The notes: generated by a model not told the origin, from the letters alone. Positions 45,715 to 55,710 are shown, counted from the stretch's first letter. The stretch: 64,000 nt of DNA from Aulosira sp. FACHB-615 (GCF_014698045.1 NZ_JACJSE010000011.1:62001-126000); one strand, 5' to 3'. Program-made: numbers and translations.

Positions 45715-48246
45715 ATGAAATCAACCTTGGTTTTTTTAGGTTCAGTAAATGGTTTGCTGCTGATCTTAGAAACAATGCTTTTCTGGTCTAGCTGCGTTAA
45801 AGCACAGGTTGTTTCTGATGGTACACTCAATACAACTGTCAATTCTGCCAATGCTCAAAATTTCATCATTGAAAACGGCACTGTGGTAAATAACAATTTA
45901 TTCCACAGTTTTAGTCAGTTTTCCATTCCTACAGGTGGATCTGCTACCTTTGATTTAGGAAATACACCCAATATATCAACAATTTTCAGTCGTGTGACTG
46001 GCGGTAGTATTTCTCATATCGATGGCTTGATTCAGAGCATCAATCACCAAAATCCCGTCAATTTATTCTTAATAAATCCTAGTGGCATTATTTTCGGAGG
46101 TAATGCACAGATTAATATTAATGGTTCCTTTATCGCTTCGACAGCATCGAGTATAAAATTCGCCGATGGTTCGCAATTTAGTACCAAAGAACCTACCGAG
46201 CCTCTGCTAACAGTTAGTATACCAATTGGACTACAAATTGGAGCTAATTCAGGTGCGATTCAGGTGCAAGGTTCGGGTCACAATATCACCAGAGTTGGTT
46301 TATCTTTACTCAATAGACGAGCAGCGAAACATACAGGTTTACAAGTTGCTCCTGGTCGGACTTTAGCTTTAGTAGCAGGAAACATCAGCCTTGATGGCGG
46401 TTTACTCATTGCTGACTCTGGTCAAATTGATTTAACAGCTTTGAGTAATGGTGAATGGATTCTGGGACAAGGGAATAAATTCTCAACCGTTAATACAACA
46501 CCTAATACCCAATTTGGAAATATTCACCTGCAATCTGCGGCACTAGTAGATGTTAGTGGAATGAAGTCAGGTACAGTTCAGTTAAGGGGTAGAAACATCA
46601 CTTTACAAGATGGCTCAATGATTGTGGGACAATCCCTGGGTGAACAAATCAGTGGGGATATACAAGTCATTGGAACTCAGTCATTAGTGATCAGTGGTAC
46701 AAATCCAGCAGTTTCCAGTCGGATTGCTACTCAATCATTAGGTGATGGCAGAGGAGGGAATATTAACATTTCTGTACCTCGTTTGTTACTACATGATGGA
46801 GGTACGATTGTTGCCCAAACCTTTAGTGCAGCAGACAGTGGGGATATTAATATTCAAGCTAATGATTTTATTGGTATGAGGGGCAGTTCTGCTGTTGATG
46901 CTACTGATTTGAGTGCAATTACAACGGCAACCTTTAACACTGGCTCATCAGGAAAATTGACAGTATCAACTAATATTTTAGACATTAGAGATGGCGCACA
47001 GATTACAAATTCCACATTAGGTAAAGGAAATGCCAGTCATCTGATTATCAATGCCAATAAATTAATTAATATTCAGGGTAATTCTAATGCGGCAATTTCT
47101 AATAGTGCAATTGTTTCCAACTCTTTTGGAGAAGGTAACGGAGGACAAATTCTTGTTAATACCCCTATCCTTCAACTCAAAAACGGCGGTGCAATTCTCT
47201 CTAGTGGATATTCTAGCGGTAATGCAGGTGACATCACAATTAATGCCAAAGAATCTGTTGAAATTGTTAATTCCAGTACTTTCGATTTTAGTCCTGTCGG
47301 TACAACATTTCTCAATAGTCGAATTAGCTCTGATATTGTGACTCCGCCTGATTTTCTACAAGCTATTTTAGGACTGCCAACAATTGCCACAGGTAATTCT
47401 GGCTCAATTGTAATTAATACTCATCAGATAACATTAACTAATGGTGCTAGTGTGTCTGTTGCTAATACTGCTCCGAGAAAAAATGGACAGGCGAATGTAG
47501 GGGATTTAAAAATTACAACTAATTATCTAACTCTGCAAGGGCGATCGCGGTTATTGGCAGATACATTCAGCAGCGAAGGTGGTAATATTCAATTGCAGAT
47601 AGGAGACTTACTGCTGCTCAGAGACAATAGCAGCATTTCCACCACCGCCGGACTGCAAGAAACAGGCGGTAATGGCGGCAATATTAATATCAACACCAAA
47701 TTTTTAGTCGCTGTTCCCGATGAAAATAGCGATATTACTGCCAATGCTTTTTCAGGTAAAGGTGGCTTGATTCGGATTAATGCACAGGGAATTTTTGGCA
47801 TCGAAACAAGTGAAAACCTAACTAAGCGCAGCGATATCACTGCCTTTTCCCAACAAAACCCCCTACTCAACGGTGAAATTATTATTAATACTCCAAATGC
47901 AGATATCAGCAATGAGTTAGCGGCTTTACCCACAAATGTGGTCGATGTTAGCAGGCTGATTACTCAAGGATGTGCAGCATCAACCGTGGCTAACAGACAG
48001 TCCCCAAGCCAATTTATCATTACAGGACGAGGCGGTATACCACCACAACCTAATCATGCGTTACGTGTTCCGGCGATCGCTGTTTCTGAAAATACTCTCA
48101 CCACTAACACACCAAACAAACACTTAAATATTACTCCCATTTTTGAAGCCAATAGTTGGACTTTTGATCACCAAGGACAAGTGACGTTGAACTTTATCCC
48201 CAAGCCGCATATTGCTAATAAATGCTATGGTTCTGAGAAAAACTAA
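45715..48246 (+). CDS. filamentous haemagglutinin-type exoprotein
   Basis: An 843-residue paralogue of the preceding gene. Signal segment (about 5-28), TPS/haemagglutination domain (NLFHSFSQFSIPTGG, NLFLINPSGIIFGGNAQINI) and a beta-helix body without the regular 65-residue repeats. About residues 606-825 are almost identical to the preceding protein and contain QGCAASTVANRQSPSQFIITGRGG, a conserved C-terminal motif of cyanobacterial members. It would be secreted through an outer-membrane TpsB porin, which must be encoded elsewhere. Its end overlaps the CHAT gene start by 20 bases. Confidence 0.9.
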   Translation: MKSTLVFLGSVNGLLLILETMLFWSSCVKAQVVSDGTLNTTVNSANAQNFIIENGTVVNNNLFHSFSQFSIPTGGSATFDLGNTPNISTIFSRVTGGSISHIDGLIQSINHQNPVNLFLINPSGIIFGGNAQININGSFIASTASSIKFADGSQFSTKEPTEPLLTVSIPIGLQIGANSGAIQVQGSGHNITRVGLSLLNRRAAKHTGLQVAPGRTLALVAGNISLDGGLLIADSGQIDLTALSNGEWILGQGNKFSTVNTTPNTQFGNIHLQSAALVDVSGMKSGTVQLRGRNITLQDGSMIVGQSLGEQISGDIQVIGTQSLVISGTNPAVSSRIATQSLGDGRGGNINISVPRLLLHDGGTIVAQTFSAADSGDINIQANDFIGMRGSSAVDATDLSAITTATFNTGSSGKLTVSTNILDIRDGAQITNSTLGKGNASHLIINANKLINIQGNSNAAISNSAIVSNSFGEGNGGQILVNTPILQLKNGGAILSSGYSSGNAGDITINAKESVEIVNSSTFDFSPVGTTFLNSRISSDIVTPPDFLQAILGLPTIATGNSGSIVINTHQITLTNGASVSVANTAPRKNGQANVGDLKITTNYLTLQGRSRLLADTFSSEGGNIQLQIGDLLLLRDNSSISTTAGLQETGGNGGNININTKFLVAVPDENSDITANAFSGKGGLIRINAQGIFGIETSENLTKRSDITAFSQQNPLLNGEIIINTPNADISNELAALPTNVVDVSRLITQGCAASTVANRQSPSQFIITGRGGIPPQPNHALRVPAIAVSENTLTTNTPNKHLNITPIFEANSWTFDHQGQVTLNFIPKPHIANKCYGSEKN
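47531..48190 (+). repeat. 660-bp near-identical 3' segment, copy 2
   Basis: Partner of 44921-45580. The sharp edges of identity inside otherwise diverged paralogues indicate gene conversion. Confidence 0.9.
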
Positions 48247-50749
48247 TTGGCGCTACAGATTTTCCCAGCGACTAAAAATAGTTATCTTTTTTTTGTTAGG
48301 GATAATTTTATTTATCAATGTTTCAGGTCTATTATCTGATCTGGCAATTGCAACAACACCTGCAATCAACGCGGAAAAATTAGAATTTGAAGGAAAAGTC
48401 CTTTACGAAGCTGGACAATTTGACGCAGCTGTAAGCGTTTGGCAGCAGGCGGCTCATATTTACCAAAAAGCAGGTAATGAAGAAGGTAAACTGCGAAATT
48501 TAATTAATGTTGCCGAAGCTCTGCAAGCTAACGGGATGGATCTCAAAGCCTGCAATCAAATATTACAAGCTTTTGACATTAACCAGCCTGATTGCCGGAA
48601 ATTAGCCCAAGAGCGTAACAGTTCACAAAGCAATTCATGGTTGTCAACCCTTGCATCGAGAAAAAATTCTCTGAGTACAGCCAATGGTTTGAAGAGTTTA
48701 GGCGATGTGTTGCAAAAACTCAATCGCCCAGATTTGTCAATCAAAGTATTAAACATCAGTTTACAAGTTGCTCAAAATTTATCATCACCAACATTAGAAA
48801 GTTCAGCCTTGTTGAGTTTAGGCAATGCTCAACGAACTTTAGGAGAAAGAACACAAATTCAAAGAGGCAGAATTAATCAACAAAACTCTAGTCCTTTAAG
48901 TTGTGAAGAGCAAGCTAAGGATGAGGCTGAAATTTTATTTTATCAGCAAGCTAATTCGCTATATCAAAAAGCCGCAGCTAAATCCATATCTAGCCAAATT
49001 TGGACGCAAGCACAACTCAATTATCTGAGTCTGCTGCTAAAAATTAATCAGCTAACAATAGCACAAAATTTAGTTCCACAAATTGAGTCACAGCTAGAGG
49101 AATTACCTATTGAGCAAGCTACAGTTTTTAACCACATTAATTTTGCTCAAAGTTTAATTTGTTTTAATCAATTCTCACCTATCAAAACTGTTGATGTGAA
49201 AGATATTGCTCAACAGTTGATCATAGCTTGGCGACAAGCAAAAAGCCTGGGTAATCAGCGTGCTGAATCTTATGCTATTGGCTATCTGGCTTGGCTTTAT
49301 GAACAGAACCAGCAATACTCAGAAGCTTTAGCCCTGACGCAAAAAGCACTTATACAAGCGCAAACAATTTCGGCTAATGATATGTCCTATCAGTGGCAAT
49401 GGCAACTCGGATATATTCTCAGAGAGCAGGGGAATATTCAAGAGGCGATCGCTGCTTATAATGCAGCTATTGAGACATTAAAATCTCTGCGGCTTGATCT
49501 GGCTGCTATCAACTCTCAGTTACAGTTTTCTTTTCGGGAAAAAGTTGAGCCAGTGTATCGTCAACTGGTTAATTTACTCTTATTAAATCAAGAGGCTTCT
49601 GAGTTAAACGCAAATAATAATCTCAAGCAAGCCCGAAATACAATAGAGTCATTACAGTTAGCCGAAATAGAAAACTTTTTGCAAGAGCCTTGTTTAAAAC
49701 CTCGAATTGAAATTGATCAAATTATCGAAAAAAGCGATACCAAAGCAGCCGTTATTTATCCTATTATTCTAGAAAATAAATTAGCGATTATTTTAAAATT
49801 TCCCCAACAACAAGAACTGCGATATTATGCAACTTCCATATCCAAGGAAAATGTAGAAACAACTCTCAATAATTTACAAAAATATTTGCCTAATGTAACT
49901 AAAGCGTTTCAAGTAAAAATTTTATCTCAACAAGTTTATGATTGGTTAATTCGTCCTCTAGAAGCAGATTTAAAATCTAACAGCATAGAAACTTTAGTCT
50001 TTGTCTTAGATGGGAATCTGCGTAGTATTCCTATGTCAGTTTTATATGATAAAGAACAACAAAAATATCTAATCGAAAAGTATGCGATCGCCATAGCACC
50101 TACTTTACAACTTTTTGAGGCTAAACCTCTACGCAATTCGTCAATGAAAGTCTTAGCAGCAGGAGTTAGCGAAAAACGCTCTATTGCAGGTCAAGAATTT
50201 TCTCCTCTAACTAATGTTAAGAAAGAATTAGAGAATATCCAGACAAAAATACCCCAAAGTGAAAGTCTTCTCAATAATAAGTTTACGAGAATCAACATAG
50301 AAAACAAACTGCGATCATCAGATTTTTCTGTAGTTCATCTAGCCACCCACAGTCAATTTAGTTCTAACCCTGATCAAACCTTTATTCTCACTTGGGATAA
50401 ACTACTCAAGATAGAAGATTTAGTTGACCTACTGCAACCAAGTAGTTTCAATGGCTCTAATTCTATTGAGTTGCTAGTTTTAAGCTCCTGCGAAACTGCT
50501 ACAGGCGATCGCCAAGCAACGTTAGGATTAGCTGGAATCACCGTTAAAATAGGAGCAGAAAGCACTTTAGCAAGTCTATGGTCAATCGATGATTTTTCTA
50601 CTAGTGAAATCATGAATTATTTTTATCAAGAATTAAAGAAAGGAACAAGCAGAGCTAAAGCACTCCAGCAGGCTCAATTAGCTTTATTAAAAAAAGAGAA
50701 TCGTCCTTATTTTTGGTCAGGTTTTGTCTTAGTAGGCAATTGGCTTTAA
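48227..50749 (+). CDS. TPR-CHAT domain protein (caspase-like protease)
   Basis: An 840-residue protein from ATG 48227, overlapping the upstream exoprotein gene. One N-terminal membrane or signal segment (about 15-40) is followed by TPR-like repeats (LYEAGQFDAAVSVWQQAAHIYQKA and others up to about 480). A C-terminal CHAT peptidase domain (about 560-840) has the catalytic His in VVHLATHSQF and Cys in LVLSSCETATGD. CHAT proteins are caspase-fold cysteine proteases. Those linked to haemagglutinin-type proteins in cyanobacteria are thought to process or control the exoproteins, which the gene overlap supports. Confidence 0.9.
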   Translation: MVLRKTNWRYRFSQRLKIVIFFLLGIILFINVSGLLSDLAIATTPAINAEKLEFEGKVLYEAGQFDAAVSVWQQAAHIYQKAGNEEGKLRNLINVAEALQANGMDLKACNQILQAFDINQPDCRKLAQERNSSQSNSWLSTLASRKNSLSTANGLKSLGDVLQKLNRPDLSIKVLNISLQVAQNLSSPTLESSALLSLGNAQRTLGERTQIQRGRINQQNSSPLSCEEQAKDEAEILFYQQANSLYQKAAAKSISSQIWTQAQLNYLSLLLKINQLTIAQNLVPQIESQLEELPIEQATVFNHINFAQSLICFNQFSPIKTVDVKDIAQQLIIAWRQAKSLGNQRAESYAIGYLAWLYEQNQQYSEALALTQKALIQAQTISANDMSYQWQWQLGYILREQGNIQEAIAAYNAAIETLKSLRLDLAAINSQLQFSFREKVEPVYRQLVNLLLLNQEASELNANNNLKQARNTIESLQLAEIENFLQEPCLKPRIEIDQIIEKSDTKAAVIYPIILENKLAIILKFPQQQELRYYATSISKENVETTLNNLQKYLPNVTKAFQVKILSQQVYDWLIRPLEADLKSNSIETLVFVLDGNLRSIPMSVLYDKEQQKYLIEKYAIAIAPTLQLFEAKPLRNSSMKVLAAGVSEKRSIAGQEFSPLTNVKKELENIQTKIPQSESLLNNKFTRINIENKLRSSDFSVVHLATHSQFSSNPDQTFILTWDKLLKIEDLVDLLQPSSFNGSNSIELLVLSSCETATGDRQATLGLAGITVKIGAESTLASLWSIDDFSTSEIMNYFYQELKKGTSRAKALQQAQLALLKKENRPYFWSGFVLVGNWL

Positions 50750-51060
50750 TATCAACAGGATTTACGTACACAGATTGTCTGTGGAGATTGGGTGTATGGG
50801 TGAAAGGGTATGGGGTGTAAGCTCAATTGATAGAGAAAGGAATAGGTCAATGTTTACCCTCAAATTCACTATAAAACAATACGGTTCAGTTAACGTTGTC
50901 AGCTTATCGATTTCAGAAGAACCAAGACTTGGGGGATTCTCCCCCAAACCCCCTCCAAAAAATAGTTCTGTTTTATGTGTAGCAGTTAATTTATTTTCTT
51001 AACTGAACCGTATTGCACTATAAAATCTTTATGCGGTAGAACAAACAATGCCTTATTACT
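50750..51060. other. 311-bp spacer holding a miniature element
   Basis: Between converging CHAT (+) and Hsp70-like (-) genes. Apart from the 139-bp element at 50877-51015 there is only short non-coding sequence. Confidence 0.7.
50877..51015. mobile_element. MITE with perfect 17-bp ends and 10-bp target duplication
   Basis: CAATACGGTTCAGTTAA at 50877-50893 is exactly complementary to 50999-51015. The element is 139 bp and flanked by the direct repeat CACTATAAAA (50867-50876 and 51016-51025). There is no ORF inside; the interior has the GGGGGATTCTCCCCC block also seen near 53.95 kb. End sequence and duplication length suggest mobilisation by an IS4-type transposase encoded elsewhere. Confidence 0.88.
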
Positions 51061-52659
51061 TTAACTCAACTTTGCCACAAGCTCATTTTCTAACAAGGTG
51101 TCATTCGTCAACAAATCCTCAACGGTGATGCGTAAAAACCGTTGTTCATCAACTTGAAAGAGGATTTTTACCCGATCGCTCCCCGGATACCCTGGCGGTG
51201 TAAGTTGAGCAATGGTTCTTGCGCCTGCGCTATCATTCAACGGTTTGACGGTGGTTTCACCGCTATCGAGACGGCGAGTAATTAAGCGATCGCCATCAAA
51301 ATAAACTTCGGTGTTGCCTGTGTCTGCGCCTAATTCCCCAATAATTAACTCAATGCTGGGTTGATTCTCCACAGATGCGCCTAAAAATAACTCTACAGCT
51401 TGATTCATCGGGTAAGCTTGCCCTGATTTAATAATCGGATGCCAACTGTGGCGTTGGTTACGTCGATCCCAATAACGAATCCCGTAACTGTGGTAGAGAA
51501 AGTCTTTGATTTCCACGCCTTGAGATAACTGTAATGCACCTTGGGCGATCGCTTCAAACGGACGTTCACAGCGAATTTTTTCTGGCGCAAAATACTGTTT
51601 TACCCATGTCTGCACTGCTGGTAGTTGCACTGTTCCCCCAACTAACAACACAGCATTAATATCTGCAAGTTCAATTCCCTGGCGGCGTGCTTGCTGCAAC
51701 AGATTGGTCATTGATTCATCTAGTCGCTCAAAAAATCCCTGTTCTTTGAGGATATTATCTAAATTATCCCTGTCTAAATTTAATTCGTAACTTTCAAATG
51801 TTTCATCATCAAAATAAACTTCACTAGCTTGGTTTTGAGTTGATAGCTGAATTTTGACTTTTTCAGCTAATCTCGTTGTTAATGGACTCACCGCCAAATC
51901 TTGAGTTTTGGCGAAGTAATCAACTAACCAATTGTCAATATCTGTACCACCTAAATTTTGTCCAGCTTTTGCCAACACACGCGCCATTTTGACTTTTTGC
52001 TTGGAATCTTCTGCTAACGATTTGTTCCCCCACTTCAGCAAAAATCCGATGGGTTTAGTATTACCTTGTGCGCCTTTATCTAACTTAACTAAAGATAAAT
52101 CTAAAGTCCCGCCACCAAAATCAATCACCAAAAGATTTTCTTGATCAGCCAAACCATAACCCAAGGCGGCGGCTGTGGGTTCATCCAACATCCGCACTTG
52201 TTCGACTGGGAGGCTTTGGCAAACTTTACCTAACCAGTGGCGGTAGGCTTCAAAACTATCGACGGGGACGGTTAATATCAGAGAGTCTAAGCCACCTTCT
52301 AAGGGTGCTAGTTTTTCAATTACTTGATTGAGAAACCATTGTCCAACTTGCTCAAAGGTGACGGCTTGTCCGTCTAATTCCGGTAAAAAGCCTTGAATTT
52401 CTGCGCCGATACCGCGCTTAAAACTGCGGAAAAATCGAGATTCGCCTTTGAGATCCAAACCGCGATCGCGTACTTGCTGCCCTACTAAAACTTTACTCTG
52501 GGCTGCGTCTTCCACATATACCAAGCTGGGAATGAGTGGAGGATTGAGACTTTGTTGAATTGATAAACCAGGTAAACTCAAAGTCTCCGCCTGTTGGGTG
52601 ACGGGATTCCAACGGGCAATGACTGTGTTGCTAGTACCAAAATCGATTGCGATCGCCAT
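51061..52659 (-). CDS. Hsp70-family protein
   Basis: A 532-residue protein with the actin/Hsp70 ATPase fold: IDFGTSNTVIARW (phosphate 1), LLVIDFGGGTLDLSLV (phosphate 2), MLDEPTAAALGYGL and VLLVGGTVQLPAV (adenosine). A short beta-rich C-terminal part (about 390-532) replaces the full substrate and lid domains of DnaK (about 640 residues), so it is a shortened cyanobacterial relative without a lid. AAGAGA precedes the start. Probably a single-gene unit; role in protein folding or assembly is inferred. Confidence 0.88.
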   Translation of the reverse strand: MAIAIDFGTSNTVIARWNPVTQQAETLSLPGLSIQQSLNPPLIPSLVYVEDAAQSKVLVGQQVRDRGLDLKGESRFFRSFKRGIGAEIQGFLPELDGQAVTFEQVGQWFLNQVIEKLAPLEGGLDSLILTVPVDSFEAYRHWLGKVCQSLPVEQVRMLDEPTAAALGYGLADQENLLVIDFGGGTLDLSLVKLDKGAQGNTKPIGFLLKWGNKSLAEDSKQKVKMARVLAKAGQNLGGTDIDNWLVDYFAKTQDLAVSPLTTRLAEKVKIQLSTQNQASEVYFDDETFESYELNLDRDNLDNILKEQGFFERLDESMTNLLQQARRQGIELADINAVLLVGGTVQLPAVQTWVKQYFAPEKIRCERPFEAIAQGALQLSQGVEIKDFLYHSYGIRYWDRRNQRHSWHPIIKSGQAYPMNQAVELFLGASVENQPSIELIIGELGADTGNTEVYFDGDRLITRRLDSGETTVKPLNDSAGARTIAQLTPPGYPGSDRVKILFQVDEQRFLRITVEDLLTNDTLLENELVAKLS

Positions 52660-52717
52660 AGTCTCTTAATTATTCCATGCCAAGGCAAGGTAGGGCAAAA
52701 TTTTCTCAACAAAAATA

Positions 52718-53665
52718 TTATTGTCCCACAAGCCACCAACTACGCAAATGGGCGATCGCTTCTTCTTTGCGTTTGGCTTCCACTTCTATCCACGGTACTT
52801 GATAATAAATATCAGGCATAGCATGAATAAAATCACTGTGTTTTCTATCCTTAAAGGCTGTTTCACCGTTGGAAATATGAACTAATTGCCAATCTGGATT
52901 TGTCCAAGTTTCCCTAGCCGCCTCAAGCATAGTAGCCACACTCGGCTCATTGTAGCTGTCTAAATTTTCGTGGCAAATATGGTGATGCGCGTCAAACACC
53001 AAGGGAATTTTCGCGGCTTGGCACACTGCTAAAATTTCACTGGCACTATAGGCGTATTCGTCGTTTTCTAAAGTTAAGCGACTTTTAATCGCTTCTGGTA
53101 ATTCTGAAATCACTTGTATCAACTTTTCGGCGCGTTGCGATTTACCGCCATGAATGTTCATCAACGACCAAGGCGAACGAGGTAAACCCAGTAAATCTAA
53201 GTCCCGCGCGTGTCTGGCTAAGATATTAATACTGGTTTGTATAATTTCTGGTGAATCGGAACTCAGCACCACAAATTGATCAGGATGTAATACCATTCTG
53301 ATACCAAGGGCGACTGCACGTTGACCAATTTTGCCCAACTCATCAGCCATTTCTTCTAAGAGATTTTCGCCAATTTTGTCTTCTAAATCATTCATCGGAA
53401 ATAAATTAGAAGTCATACGATAAAGGCGAATTTCATTCTGTTCACAAAAAGTCAAAGCATCATGCAATCGCTGTAAGTTATGTTGATAAAGCTCTCGCAA
53501 GATACTTTCTCGTTCTTTTAGGGATAGTTTTAAATAGCGTGTGCGTGTGATTGTTTTAAAGCGGACTTTTTGAGAAATTGTAATACAAACTAAGCCTAAG
53601 TTTGGCAGAATAGTTTGAGGCGATCGCTGTTGATTACCTAGATTTTGAAATTCAATGGTGGTCAT
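52718..53665 (-). CDS. uvsE: UV DNA damage endonuclease UvsE
   Basis: A 315-residue TIM-barrel endonuclease of the UVDE family, which nicks DNA 5' of UV photoproducts to start excision repair. Recognisable segments: LGLVCITISQKVRFKTITR at the N-terminus, LYRMTSNLFPM, VLHPDQFVVL, MNIHGGKSQR, LTLENDEYAYS and VFDAHHHICHE, the last three carrying metal-binding Glu, Asp and His residues. Length is normal. It starts a minus-strand pair with the Hsp70-like gene, 58 bp apart. Confidence 0.93.
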   Translation of the reverse strand: MTTIEFQNLGNQQRSPQTILPNLGLVCITISQKVRFKTITRTRYLKLSLKERESILRELYQHNLQRLHDALTFCEQNEIRLYRMTSNLFPMNDLEDKIGENLLEEMADELGKIGQRAVALGIRMVLHPDQFVVLSSDSPEIIQTSINILARHARDLDLLGLPRSPWSLMNIHGGKSQRAEKLIQVISELPEAIKSRLTLENDEYAYSASEILAVCQAAKIPLVFDAHHHICHENLDSYNEPSVATMLEAARETWTNPDWQLVHISNGETAFKDRKHSDFIHAMPDIYYQVPWIEVEAKRKEEAIAHLRSWWLVGQ

Positions 53666-53789
53666 GTTCGCAAATGCTAAAGTTTTACCTATTTCTTGAT
53701 TGAACTCATTTCTAGTTTCTGTGTTCAGTTCCTCTAGGATGAATTTTCTAGATATTGAACTTAAACCAATAGGATTCAGATAAGAGCAA

Positions 53790-53910
53790 GAATTACGTAA
53801 GTGTCACAATTGGTGGTTGGTGCGTGACGCTATAAATCTGATGACTACGTTCAAATTTTCTCGTTGCGTCACACACCCTACAGAAAAAATCTGCCAGTTG
53901 CGTAAGTCCT
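53790..53910. repeat. dispersed palindromic repeat, uninterrupted copy
   Basis: GGTGCGTGACGC at 53819-53830 pairs with GCGTCACACACC at 53866-53877. It is homologous to the two halves at 3596-3649 and 3845-3882. Confidence 0.75.
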
Positions 53911-54086
53911 AAAGAACACTAAATTACAACAAAACTAATAAAAAACGAAAAAATGATTTTGGAGGGGGTTTGGGGCCCAATCGGGGGTGTGGGGGAGAAT
54001 CCCCCAACTCTTACTCATTGTTTAATAGATTAGAGCAGAAATTGAGAAATCAACTCTCATCACCGTATTAGAACTTAAACAGCAAA

Positions 54087-54132
54087 AATTCATCCCAACA
54101 TTAACTTATCAACTGTGCTGTTGGGATGAATT
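54087..54132 (-). terminator. intrinsic terminator of map
   Basis: AATTCATCCCAACA at 54087-54100 is exactly complementary to 54119-54132 (14-bp stem). On the minus strand the stem runs into TTTTTGC, about 57 bases past the stop at 54189. Confidence 0.85.
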
Positions 54133-54188
54133 GCGATCGCCACGAAAATCATAATATCAGGCAATATAAACGGCTTACCTATCACCTG

Positions 54189-55016
54189 CTATACTTTAGT
54201 GCGATCGGTCAAAATTTCATACCCAGTTTCCGTCACCAACACCGTATGCTCAAACTGTGCCGATAGAGAATTATCTACCGTTACCGCAGTCCAACGGTCG
54301 GCTAAAGTGCGTGTATGTTTAGAACCTGCATTTAAAATTGGTTCAATTGCCAAAGTCATTCCCGCACGCAATTTTACATTTGGCATTTCTCTGGTGCGGA
54401 AGTTAAATACTGATGGTTCTTCGTGCAAATTCCGACCAACACCATGTCCAGTGAATTCTTCTACCACACTGTAACCATTGGCTTTTACATGGTCTTCTAT
54501 AGCTCCAGCTAAGTCAAGCAGATATGCACCTGCTTTCACTTGTTCTATACCTTTGTATAAAGCTTCCTCAGCTACACGAATCAATCTAGCGGCTTCTGGA
54601 GTGACTTCCTCCACAGCAATTGTAATGCAAGAATCGCCGTGAAAACCTTGGTAATAAGCACCCGTATCTACTTTTAATACATCCCCAGTACGAATAACTT
54701 TTTTAGGACTAGGAATACCATGTACTACTTCATTGTTGATACTGGCACAAATAGAGCCTTTAAAACCGTGGTATCCTTTGAAACTCGGTGTTGCGTCCAT
54801 TTCCCGGATGCGTTTTTCCGCGTAAGCATCCAAGTCGGCTGTTGTCATTCCTGGTTTGACCAATTCAGAAATTTCTTTCAACACCGTTGCGACAATTTTC
54901 GCAGATTGCCGCATAATTTCCACTTCACGCGGCGATTTGATTTCAATTCCCCGACGCTGTTTTGGTGACGGTGTGACTTTAACTGGTTGAGAAAGCAAGT
55001 TGCTAAATATGTTCAT
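54189..55016 (-). CDS. map: type I methionine aminopeptidase
   Basis: A 275-residue enzyme that removes the N-terminal Met from nascent proteins. Metal ligands are visible in VDTGAYYQGFHGDSC (two Asp), EFTGHGVGRNLHEEP (His), LAIEPILN (Glu) and SAQFEHTVLVT (Glu). The core starts near residue 25 (IEIKSPREVEIMRQ); the N-terminal 25 residues (PVKVTPSPKQRRG) are an extension, perhaps ribosome-binding. Cyanobacteria often have more than one map paralogue. Confidence 0.93.
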   Translation of the reverse strand: MNIFSNLLSQPVKVTPSPKQRRGIEIKSPREVEIMRQSAKIVATVLKEISELVKPGMTTADLDAYAEKRIREMDATPSFKGYHGFKGSICASINNEVVHGIPSPKKVIRTGDVLKVDTGAYYQGFHGDSCITIAVEEVTPEAARLIRVAEEALYKGIEQVKAGAYLLDLAGAIEDHVKANGYSVVEEFTGHGVGRNLHEEPSVFNFRTREMPNVKLRAGMTLAIEPILNAGSKHTRTLADRWTAVTVDNSLSAQFEHTVLVTETGYEILTDRTKV

Positions 55017-55218
55017 GTGCTGATAATAATTGCTGATGCTTTGTCGCTACGGATTCCGTGCTTTTTATAGAATAATTGAGAAACTATATCTATATTTAAG
55101 TTATAGCAGGTAATAGGTTTGAAAGTTTGTTAGTGTCTGTGGTGTAAGGATTAGAGTCATTAACCGCAGATGGACGCAGATAAATTTTCAGAAAAAACAA
55201 CTAATTTGCCAAAAGTAA

Positions 55219-55710
55219 TTATGAACTACTGATGATGATTTCTCCAGTCATCCCCGCTTCTGTATGTCCTGGTATTGTACAGCGTAAGTTATATTTACCG
55301 CTTTTTAAAGGAACAAAAACCCATTCGGCTTCAGCACTAGGTTTTAGTTCCAGTTCGTGAATAGACCCTTTAATTTCTACTTTTCCCGCTTCTACTTTTT
55401 GCGTCCAAATACCATCAGCAAAATCTTTAGCAGTAAAATAATGCTTTAATTGGCTGGGATTTTTGAGTTGCAGTAGATAGCGTTTACCTGCAATAAACTC
55501 GAAATGATTGGGTTCAAATTTGAGTTCATTAGCCGCATTACCCAAGCTAACTGTAATTTCTGTAGCTGGTTGTTTGAGCAAATCGCTAGGAAGATTTGCT
55601 GCAATAGCTGATGGCGTAAAATTAACAAAACTCAGGCTAAATATCAAAGAGAATTGAAATATGAAGTATAAACTCTGAAGTCTGAATTTTGTTACTAAAA
55701 ATTTTTTCAT
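55219..55710 (-). CDS. exported cupredoxin-domain protein
   Basis: A 163-residue protein with an N-terminal signal peptide (about 13-38) and a cupredoxin fold. The type 1 copper ligands can be read as His in LKHYFTAKDF and Cys, His and Met in LRCTIPGHTEAGM. The family is plastocyanin-like, but this member is not plastocyanin itself. It probably acts in the periplasm or lumen in electron transfer or copper binding. Confidence 0.85.
   Translation of the reverse strand: MKKFLVTKFRLQSLYFIFQFSLIFSLSFVNFTPSAIAANLPSDLLKQPATEITVSLGNAANELKFEPNHFEFIAGKRYLLQLKNPSQLKHYFTAKDFADGIWTQKVEAGKVEIKGSIHELELKPSAEAEWVFVPLKSGKYNLRCTIPGHTEAGMTGEIIISSS

Larger units (their letters stand above)
53666..54188. other. 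523-bp intergenic region with repeats
   Basis: No ORF. It holds the uninterrupted palindromic repeat (53790-53910), a G-rich block at 53952-54008 (GGAGGGGGTTTGGGG) similar to the interior of the 50877 element, and the map terminator. Confidence 0.6.

Noticed and set aside
43098..47933. Several antisense ORFs of 70-130 codons under the exoprotein genes, including two almost identical 114-codon ones
   Set aside because: They are shadows of the sense genes; the identical pair reflects the converted 660-bp segment, and their composition is low complexity.
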